Below are positions 7,122 through 11,641 of a stretch of 11,641 nt of DNA, piece after piece. The first letter of the stretch is position 1; every line of letters starts with the position of its first letter. Source of the DNA: an uncultured Paracoccaceae bacterium (GTDB lineage Bacteria; Pseudomonadota; Alphaproteobacteria; Rhodobacterales; Rhodobacteraceae); assembly GCA_913054485.1 (NCBI GenBank), contig CAJXHQ010000047.1, positions 1 through 11,641 on the forward strand, read 5' to 3'. Both the position numbers and the translations under genes were made by a program. The notes below the pieces were generated by a model. That model had not been told where the DNA came from, did not search any database, and worked only from the letters and a program-made list of their open reading frames with translations.

Positions 7122-7619
7122 TCAGCCGTTCAGTTTCTTTGCCTTGCGCAGCAGCATGTCGCGCTTCACCTTGCTGAGACGGTCAAAGAACATCTTGCCG
7201 TCCAAATGGTCGATCTGGTGCTGCACGGATGTCGCCTCGATGCCGACAAAATCGCGCCGGTCCACCATGCCCTGCTCGTTCATGAAGCGCACGGTGACGG
7301 CCCGCGGCCGCTTCACCTTGGCCGACACGCCGGGCAGGTTCGGGCTCGCCTCATCATGCTCGCGCAATTCGACCGAGGCATGCAGGATCTCAGGATTGGC
7401 CATTTTCACCGCTTTGCCGCGTTCGGCAGAGCCATCCACGACGGCCAGCCGCAGCATCACGCCGATCTGCGGCGCCCCCATGCCGACGCCGGGCATCGCC
7501 TCCATCGTGTCGACCATATCCTCCCAGGTCTGGCGCACCTCATCAGTGATTTCGGTCACCTCGGCGGCTTTGGTGCGCAGGCGCTTGTCGGGCCAGGGCA
7601 GGCAGGGACGGACTGTCAT
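7122..7619 (-). CDS. Peptide deformylase-like protein with degenerate active site (putative pseudoenzyme)
   Basis: A 165-residue protein, collinear with the neighbouring deformylase over its whole length. Motif 1 survives as [11 protein letters not shown] (residues 43-53, Q51 kept). Motif 2, normally EGCLS with the metal-binding Cys, reads EASPNLPG (90-97), so Cys is Ser (S92). Motif 3, normally HEXDH, reads HQIDH (134-138): both His ligands remain but the catalytic Glu is Gln (Q135). On established PDF chemistry, loss of the Cys ligand and of the general-base Glu should abolish or strongly reduce deformylation. The frame is intact, with a good AAGGAAAG ribosome site before ATG 7619 and a 13-bp gap to def, so it appears to be kept and expressed. 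It could be a regulatory or ribosome-binding paralogue, or have a different activity. Confidence 0.9.
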   Translation of the reverse strand: MTVRPCLPWPDKRLRTKAAEVTEITDEVRQTWEDMVDTMEAMPGVGMGAPQIGVMLRLAVVDGSAERGKAVKMANPEILHASVELREHDEASPNLPGVSAKVKRPRAVTVRFMNEQGMVDRRDFVGIEATSVQHQIDHLDGKMFFDRLSKVKRDMLLRKAKKLNG

Positions 7620-7632
7620 GGGGTTCTTTCCT

Positions 7633-8151
7633 TCAGTCGCGCGCGCGTTCGCGCTTCAGCTTCTGCATCTTGCGGGTGATCATCTGGCGCTTCAGCGGCT
7701 TCAGGTAATCGATGAACAGCTTGCCATCCAAATGGTCGACCTCATGCTGCACGCAGGTCGCCCAGAGCCCGTCGAAAGTTTCGCGCTGCTGCTTGCCGTC
7801 ACGGTCCATCCATTCGACCTCGACCACCTTTGGCCTTGTCACCTCGGCGTATTGCTCGGGGATCGACAGGCAGCCTTCCTCGTAGACATTGGTTTCATCC
7901 GAGGATGCGATGATCTGCGGGTTGAACATGACCAGCGGCCTGCCTGCGGCGCCTTCGTCGCTCACGCAATCCATGGCAATGACCCGCCGCAGGATGCCGA
8001 CCTGAGGTGCCGCCAGGCCGATGCCAGGCGCGTCATACATGGTTTCCAGCATGTCATCCGCCAGCACGCGCAATTCATCCGAGATATCGGCAACCGGCAC
8101 GCAGACCTTCTTCAGGCGGGGATCGGGGTGGATCAGGATAGGACGTTTCAT
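7633..8151 (-). CDS. def: Peptide deformylase
   Basis: Def removes the N-formyl group from nascent proteins at the ribosome exit, using Fe2+. The 172-residue protein has all three motifs: PGIGLAAPQVG (G43-Q50 core), EEGCLSIPE (metal ligand C94) and QHEVDHLDG (H136, catalytic E137, H140). The basic C-terminal helix (LKRQMITRKMQKLKRERARD) resembles the ribosome-binding tail of other deformylases. It is the first gene of the leftward operon def / def-like / fmt / two GlsB-like genes. No clear Shine-Dalgarno precedes ATG 8151. The 97-bp gap to the divergent MalY/PatB gene must hold both promoters, but I could not assign hexamers with confidence. Confidence 0.97.
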   Translation of the reverse strand: MKRPILIHPDPRLKKVCVPVADISDELRVLADDMLETMYDAPGIGLAAPQVGILRRVIAMDCVSDEGAAGRPLVMFNPQIIASSDETNVYEEGCLSIPEQYAEVTRPKVVEVEWMDRDGKQQRETFDGLWATCVQHEVDHLDGKLFIDYLKPLKRQMITRKMQKLKRERARD

Positions 8152-8248
8152 ATGGCTGATTTAGGCGATTAGGGACCGCCCCGCAACGCCCCCCTTGCGC
8201 TTGCAGCGTTTCACAGTAGCCTGCCGCGCAAGCACAGGAGTTTCACAG

Positions 8249-9418
8249 ATGCATTTCGACGACCAGATCACGCGCACCGGCACCCATTCCGTCAAGTGGG
8301 ACAACATGGAAGATATCTACGGTGTGCCCAGTGAAGACGGCCTGCCGATGTGGGTGGCGGACATGGATTTCCGCCCGCCGCAGACGGTGCAGGACGTGCT
8401 GCAAAAGGTCGTCAGCCACGGCATCTATGGCTACACCAACTGCGACAAGGAATACCGCGCAGCGATCTGCTGGTGGATGAAGACGCGCCACAACTGGGAA
8501 ATCGACCCGTCGTGGATCTTCACCACCACTGGCCTGGTCAACGCCTGCGGCATCTGCCTCGACGCCTATACCGATCCCGGCGACTCCGTGGTGCTGTTCA
8601 CCCCCGTCTACCACGCGTTCGCCAAGGTGATTAACCTGGCGGGCCGCAAGGTGAAAGAACTGCAGATGGTGCAGGAAGAGGGCCAGTACCGGTTGGACCT
8701 CGACGCTTACGAAGCGCAGATGGACGGGTCCGAGAAGATGATGATCTTCTGCTCGCCGCACAACCCCGGCGGCCGCGTCTGGACCCGCGAGGAGCTGCAG
8801 CAGGTGGCCGATTTCTGCGAACGCCACGACCTGCTGCTGATCTCGGACGAGGTGCACCACGATCTGGTCTATTCCGGCACCCACCTGCCGATGTGCGAGC
8901 TGGGCCCGGACGTGAAGAAACGCACGGTGATGCTGACCGCGCCATCGAAGACCTTCAATATCGCCGGCCTGCACTGCGGCCAGGCGATCATCCCGGATCC
9001 CGATCTGCGCGCCAAGTTTGCTGCGCGGATGCAGGCCATCTACATCTGCCCCAACATGATGGGTCAGCTTGCCACCATCGCCTGCTATTCGCCCGAAGGT
9101 GCCGAATGGGCCGACGGGCTGGTCGAATACCTGCGCGGCAACCGCGAAGTCTTTGACGCGGCGATGAACGCCATTCCGGGCGTGACTTCCATGAACATGC
9201 AGAGCACCTACCTGGCTTGGGTCGACTTCTCCGGCACCGGCATGAGCCGCGAGGAATTCACCCGCCGCGTGGAGCAGGATGCAAAAATTGCCGCCAACCA
9301 CGGCACCACTTTCGGCACCGGTGGCGAGACGTTCCTGCGCTTCAATCTCGGTACTCCGCGCGCCAATGTGGAAGATGCTTGCAAACGGATTGCTGCGGCC
9401 TTTGCAGACCTGCAGTGA
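8249..9418 (+). CDS. MalY/PatB-family PLP-dependent aminotransferase / C-S lyase
   Basis: A 389-residue fold-type I PLP enzyme. The N-terminus with SVKWDN, GLPMWVADMDFRPPQ and YGYTNCDKEYR is characteristic of the MalY/PatB subgroup, which includes cystathionine beta-lyases/cysteine desulfhydrases and, in E. coli, a regulator of maltose genes. PLP contacts visible are CSPHNPGGRVW (N172), ISDEVHHDLVY (D200) and the Schiff-base lysine K234 in TAPSKTFNIAGLHCG; a C-terminal Arg lies in FLRFNLGTPR. The likely reaction is beta-elimination from cystathionine or cysteine-type substrates, giving pyruvate, ammonia and a thiol. ATG 8249 has CAGGAG at 8235-8240. In some Roseobacters a chromosomal malY supports tropodithietic acid synthesis; I cannot say whether this is that gene. 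It overlaps the following gene remnant by GTGA. Confidence 0.92.
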   Translation: MHFDDQITRTGTHSVKWDNMEDIYGVPSEDGLPMWVADMDFRPPQTVQDVLQKVVSHGIYGYTNCDKEYRAAICWWMKTRHNWEIDPSWIFTTTGLVNACGICLDAYTDPGDSVVLFTPVYHAFAKVINLAGRKVKELQMVQEEGQYRLDLDAYEAQMDGSEKMMIFCSPHNPGGRVWTREELQQVADFCERHDLLLISDEVHHDLVYSGTHLPMCELGPDVKKRTVMLTAPSKTFNIAGLHCGQAIIPDPDLRAKFAARMQAIYICPNMMGQLATIACYSPEGAEWADGLVEYLRGNREVFDAAMNAIPGVTSMNMQSTYLAWVDFSGTGMSREEFTRRVEQDAKIAANHGTTFGTGGETFLRFNLGTPRANVEDACKRIAAAFADLQ

Positions 9419-9718
9419 AGCGGCTGCTGATACTGGCGGTGCTCGCCCTCACGGCGGGCGCCTGTTTCCTGGCCTGGCAGCGCCTTTCATCTGTCATTGG
9501 GTATCGACTACCCGCAGGCAGAAGACATCAGCCACGCCACCTCGGCCGGAGTTTCACCGGGAGGCGGCATCTTCATCCATGGCCAGCCCAACAGGCTCGG
9601 TGATCTGATCACCCTGCCCGGTGATTGGACCGTGGGATGTATTGCTGTATCCAATGCAGAAATCCGCCAGCTCTGGCAGCTGGCCGGCATCGGCACAACT
9701 GTGGAAATCCGCCCCTGA
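9415..9718 (+). pseudogene. L,D-transpeptidase (YkuD-type) gene remnant with internal out-of-frame deletion
   Basis: The 5' part (GTG 9415, overlapping the previous stop) encodes a secretion-type N-terminus MKRLLILAVLALTAGACFLAWQ. After about 9478 this frame gives nonsense and stops at 9603. From about 9479 the second frame reads SAFHLSLGIDYPQAED, then SPGGGIFIHGQPNRLG and LPGDWTVGCIAVSN, ending at TGA 9718. These are the C-terminal catalytic segments of an L,D-transpeptidase, with the active-site His (IHG, near base 9581) and Cys (VGC, near base 9638) still present. The middle of the domain, several dozen residues in relatives as I recall them, is absent, and the two halves are in different frames. 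L,D-transpeptidases make 3-3 cross-links or attach proteins to peptidoglycan; this copy cannot make a whole enzyme. Confidence 0.8.
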
Positions 9719-9732
9719 ACACGGCCCTGCGG

Positions 9733-10215
9733 CTAGTCCAGTGCCTCAAGCCACTGCGTCAGAATCCCGTCCATCGCCGCGCGCACTTCGGGGCTAAGCC
9801 CCGCTAGAAGCCTATGCTGGTTTTCCACATGGGCTGAGACTGCGCGGTCAATCAGACTGAAGCCTTCCTGCGTCAGCGCCACAACCGAACCGCGCCCATC
9901 CTCAGGATTGGGCCTGCGTTCGATCAGCCCCTGCTTTTCCAGCCGGTCCAGCCGGTTGGTCATCGTGCCGGATGTCACCATCGTCCACTCGATCAGCGCC
10001 GACGGGCTGAGCTGATAGGGCGGACCGGAGCGGCGCAGGGTCGCCAGCACGTCGAAACTGGCCGCGTTCAAACCATGGTCGGAAAACACCCGGTCCATCT
10101 CTGCCGACAACCGCGCCTGCAGCCGTTTCACCCGGCCGATTGTGCCCATCGGAGCAACATCCAGATCAGGGCGCTGCGCCCGCCACCGGTCCAGAACTTC
10201 ATCAACGTGATCCAT
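9733..10215 (-). CDS. MarR-family transcriptional regulator
   Basis: A 160-residue protein with the MarR layout: an N-terminal dimerisation helix region (~20-50), the winged helix-turn-helix FDVLATLRRSGPPYQLSPSALIEWTMVTSGTMTNRLDRLEKQGLIER (~54-100, recognition helix SGTMTNRLDRLEKQG), the wing PNPEDGRGSVVALTQEG (~102-118) and C-terminal dimer helices. Such proteins are usually repressors released by small aromatic or toxic ligands. It diverges from an EamA transporter, and the gap carries two identical palindromes that fit a MarR dimer. The predicted promoter would give a leader of only about 12 bases, and no Shine-Dalgarno is visible before ATG 10215, so expression may be low or near-leaderless. 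It converges on the L,D-transpeptidase remnant with 14 bp between them. Confidence 0.93.
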   Translation of the reverse strand: MDHVDEVLDRWRAQRPDLDVAPMGTIGRVKRLQARLSAEMDRVFSDHGLNAASFDVLATLRRSGPPYQLSPSALIEWTMVTSGTMTNRLDRLEKQGLIERRPNPEDGRGSVVALTQEGFSLIDRAVSAHVENQHRLLAGLSPEVRAAMDGILTQWLEALD

Positions 10216-10234
10216 GCGGACATGGTGTCGCGTA

Positions 10235-10263
10235 ATTTTATCTTGACGTCAAGATTTTTTCAA
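10235..10263 (-). promoter_or_regulatory. Predicted promoter of the marR gene
   Basis: Read leftward, -35 TTGAAA (10263-10258) and -10 TAAAAT (10240-10235) are separated by exactly 17 bp and each match the sigma70 consensus at five of six positions. The left palindrome (10240-10255) fills the spacer, so the regulator bound there would block RNA polymerase. This fits negative autoregulation. Confidence 0.6.
10239..10256. promoter_or_regulatory. Operator palindrome O1 (candidate MarR site)
   Basis: Perfect 16-bp palindrome ATCTTGACGTCAAGAT at 10240-10255. Its size and symmetry fit the dimeric sites of MarR proteins. It lies in the spacer of the predicted marR promoter and also contains the TTGACG that could serve as -35 for the rightward transporter promoter. 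An identical copy lies 26 bp away, centre to centre. Confidence 0.85.
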
Positions 10264-10270
10264 ATATCTT
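10243..10270 (+). promoter_or_regulatory. Predicted promoter of the EamA transporter operon
   Basis: TTGACG (10243-10248, five of six against the -35 consensus) and TATCTT (10265-10270, four of six against the -10 consensus) are 16 bp apart. Transcription would start near 10277, about 20 bases before ATG 10296. O1 covers the -35 and O2 covers the -10 and start, so binding at either would repress. Confidence 0.45.
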
Positions 10271-10282
10271 GACGTCAAGATA
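10265..10282. promoter_or_regulatory. Operator palindrome O2 (candidate MarR site)
   Basis: Second perfect copy of ATCTTGACGTCAAGAT at 10266-10281, extended to an 18-bp palindrome by flanking T and A. It overlaps the predicted -10 and start of the rightward promoter and ends just before the transporter's ribosome site. Confidence 0.85.
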
Positions 10283-10295
10283 AATGGAGACCCCG

Positions 10296-11180
10296 ATGCC
10301 AAGATCTGCCGACTTGCTGCTTGCCGCCTCTGCCCCTGCAATTTGGGGCAGCACCTATATCGTGACCACCGAACTGCTGCCGCCGGGATATCCCCTGACT
10401 GATGCGGTGCTGCGCGCCTTGCCGGCCGGGCTGTTGCTGCTGGCGCTGACCCGGCGGATCCCGCCGCGGGACTGGCTGATCCGGCTGCTGATCCTGGGGG
10501 CGCTGAATTTCGCCCTCTTCTGGTCGGCGCTGTTCGTTGCCGCCTATCGCCTGCCCGGCGGGCTGGCGGCCACGTTGGGGGCGGTGCAGCCGCTGCTGGT
10601 TCTGCTGCTGGCCCGGGCTGCTCTGAATACCCCGCTCAGCTCTCGCGCTGTGACCGCGGCGGTTGCCGGGCTGGCAGGTGTCGCCCTCCTGCTGCTGGCG
10701 CCCGCAGGGCAACTGGATCCGCTGGGCGTTGCCGCAGCCCTTGGCGGCGCGCTGTCGATGGCACTGGGCGTGGTGCTGACACGGAAATGGCAGCCGCCGG
10801 TGCCGGCCCTCACCTTCACTGCCTGGCAGCTGACCGCCGGAGGGCTGCTGCTGCTCCCGGCAGCGCTGTTGCTGGAGCCGCCCCTGCCCGCGCTGACCGC
10901 CGCCAATACCGCCGGCTTCCTCTGGCTCGCCCTGCCCGGCGCGGCGCTCAGCTATTTCTTCTGGTTCCGCGGCATCGAACGCGCAGGGCCGGCTGCCGTT
11001 ACCCATTTCGGCTTTCTCAGCCCGCTGGCGGCCGTCCTGCTGGGCTGGGCCGTCCTCGGCGAAACTCTGGCCCCGCTGCAACTGACAGGTGCGGCAATTG
11101 TTCTGGTCAGCATATGGGCCGGCAGCCGCAGCCCGCAGCTTCCTTCCTCCTCCCCCCTGAAACAAGGACTTGCACAATGA
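10296..11180 (+). CDS. EamA/DMT-superfamily transporter (probable efflux)
   Basis: A 294-residue inner-membrane protein with about ten hydrophobic segments arranged as two EamA repeats. The first contains APAIWGSTYIVTTELLPP (~13-30), VLRALPAGLLLLALTRR and FALFWSALFVAAYRLPGGLAATLGAVQPLLVLLLARAALN. The second contains GVAAALGGALSMALGVVLTRKW, FTAWQLTAGGLLLLPAALL, and AALSYFFWFRGIERAGPAAVTHFGFLSPLAAVLLGWAVLGE (~219-259). Members export metabolites or drugs; the substrate is unknown. I chose ATG 10296 over ATG 10284 because GGAGA (10286-10290) is correctly spaced for it, while the earlier ATG abuts the O2 operator and has no ribosome site. Divergent from marR and sharing its operators, it is probably derepressed by that regulator's ligand. 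Its stop overlaps the next start (ATGA). Confidence 0.92.
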   Translation: MPRSADLLLAASAPAIWGSTYIVTTELLPPGYPLTDAVLRALPAGLLLLALTRRIPPRDWLIRLLILGALNFALFWSALFVAAYRLPGGLAATLGAVQPLLVLLLARAALNTPLSSRAVTAAVAGLAGVALLLLAPAGQLDPLGVAAALGGALSMALGVVLTRKWQPPVPALTFTAWQLTAGGLLLLPAALLLEPPLPALTAANTAGFLWLALPGAALSYFFWFRGIERAGPAAVTHFGFLSPLAAVLLGWAVLGETLAPLQLTGAAIVLVSIWAGSRSPQLPSSSPLKQGLAQ

Positions 11181-11641
11181 AACTTCTGATCCTCGGCGCA
11201 AGCGGCGATGTCGGCAACGCCGTCACCCGCGAAGCCCTGTCGCGCGGCCATCAGGTCACCGCCTGCGCGCGGTCCATCCCGGAGCACCCCCCTGAATCCG
11301 GGGCGCAATACGCGGCGCTGGACGTCACCCGGGACCGCGAGAAGCTTCGGGAGCTGATGGCCCTCCATGACGCCGTGATCTCCGCCCTGCGCCCGGCCGC
11401 CGGGCAGGAAGCCAGCTTGCCGGACCTGACCCGTGCTGTGCTGCACGCCGCCGCTGCCTCCGGCACGCCAGTCTACATTACCGGCGGGGCAGCGACACTG
11501 GAGATCGGCGATGGCACCAGCCACACGGTCCTAAGCGCACCGGATTTTCTGCCTGACGCCGTGCGTCCGATCGCAGAAGCCTGCGCCGCGCAGGAGGCCC
11601 TGCTGAACAGCAGCCGCGGCGCCGATTGGATCTGCCTGCGG
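11177..11641 (+). CDS. NAD(P)-binding oxidoreductase-like protein (atypical SDR/NmrA type), 3' end outside window
   Basis: The open frame has 155 codons and no stop before the window ends. It starts MKLLILGASGDVGNAVTREALSRGHQVTACAR, where GASGDVG (residues 7-13) is the dinucleotide-binding loop of atypical short-chain dehydrogenases (biliverdin reductase B/YwnB-like, NmrA-like). Other family-like parts are AALDVTRDREKLRELM (~46-61), HDAVISALRP and VYITGGAATLEIGDG (~99-113). The usual YXXXK is not seen, as in other atypical members. ATG 11177 overlaps the transporter stop and has AAGGA at 11164-11168, so it belongs to the same MarR-controlled operon. It may modify or sense the compound that the transporter exports, but that is inference. 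Confidence 0.85.
   Translation, partial: MKLLILGASGDVGNAVTREALSRGHQVTACARSIPEHPPESGAQYAALDVTRDREKLRELMALHDAVISALRPAAGQEASLPDLTRAVLHAAAASGTPVYITGGAATLEIGDGTSHTVLSAPDFLPDAVRPIAEACAAQEALLNSSRGADWICLR

Noticed and set aside
6601..8172. 523-codon rightward open frame opposite fmt, the def-like gene and def
   Set aside because: It spans three recognised leftward genes and their junctions, has no ribosome site, and no domain is visible.
8194..8232. CTTGCGC / GCGCAAG inverted repeat in the def-malY/patB divergent gap
   Set aside because: Seven-base arms 25 bp apart are expected by chance in GC-rich DNA; no supporting promoter layout.
8243..9301. 352-codon leftward open frame opposite the MalY/PatB gene
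   Set aside because: Antisense shadow; His/Val/Gln-rich translation without family features.
10284..10295. ATG 10284 as start of the EamA gene
   Set aside because: It abuts operator O2 with no ribosome site; GGAGA at 10286-10290 serves ATG 10296.
10275..11201. 308-codon leftward open frame opposite the EamA gene
   Set aside because: Gln/Gly/Arg-rich shadow; the rightward EamA frame has clear membrane helices and repeats.

Overview
This is a high-GC, gene-dense bacterial chromosomal segment. Short intergenic gaps, 4-8 bp stop/start overlaps, and the kinds of proteins and gene order point to an alphaproteobacterium, most likely a marine Rhodobacteraceae (Roseobacter group, Phaeobacter/Leisingera/Ruegeria-like). 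That taxonomic placement is inferred from protein flavour and gene neighbourhood, not from a search. There are no rRNA or tRNA genes, insertion sequences or CRISPR arrays, and no gene-free stretch longer than 300 bp.

Layout. (1) 1-120: the tail of a rightward gene, closed by a strong hairpin terminator. (2) 128-552, leftward: a small membrane-anchored cytochrome c-like gene that has lost its CXXCH heme site and whose start codon is out of frame by one base in an A6 run; probably a decaying gene. (3) 707-4490, rightward: a compact run of ispH (isoprenoid precursor synthesis), a LysE-family exporter, a DUF3429 membrane protein, a SAM-dependent methyltransferase, rnhA (RNase HI) and a TRIC/UPF0126 membrane protein. 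Four of these are linked by stop/start overlaps. (4) 4492-5544, leftward: a family-2-type glycosyltransferase, convergent with the previous run with one base between them. (5) 5698-8151, leftward operon: def (peptide deformylase), a deformylase-like gene with a degenerate active site, fmt (Met-tRNA formyltransferase), and two small GlsB/YeaQ-type membrane proteins. (6) 8249-9718, rightward: a MalY/PatB-type PLP enzyme followed, with a 4-bp overlap, by the wreck of an L,D-transpeptidase gene. (7) 9733-11641: a leftward MarR-family regulator diverging from an EamA/DMT transporter and a truncated (window edge) NAD(P)-binding protein. The 80-bp gap holds two copies of the same perfect 16-bp palindrome, placed over both predicted promoters.

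How it fits together. The def/fmt block controls N-terminal formylation and deformylation of nascent proteins. Its second deformylase copy keeps the fold signature, but its metal-ligand Cys is Ser and its catalytic Glu is Gln, so it looks like a maintained pseudoenzyme; this is the most interesting item in the window. The MarR/EamA/NAD(P)-binding unit looks like a self-contained, ligand-responsive efflux module with a twin operator. Two other genes (the cytochrome c-like gene and the L,D-transpeptidase) each seem to have lost an internal segment, so this segment carries two envelope-related genes in decay among otherwise intact housekeeping genes.
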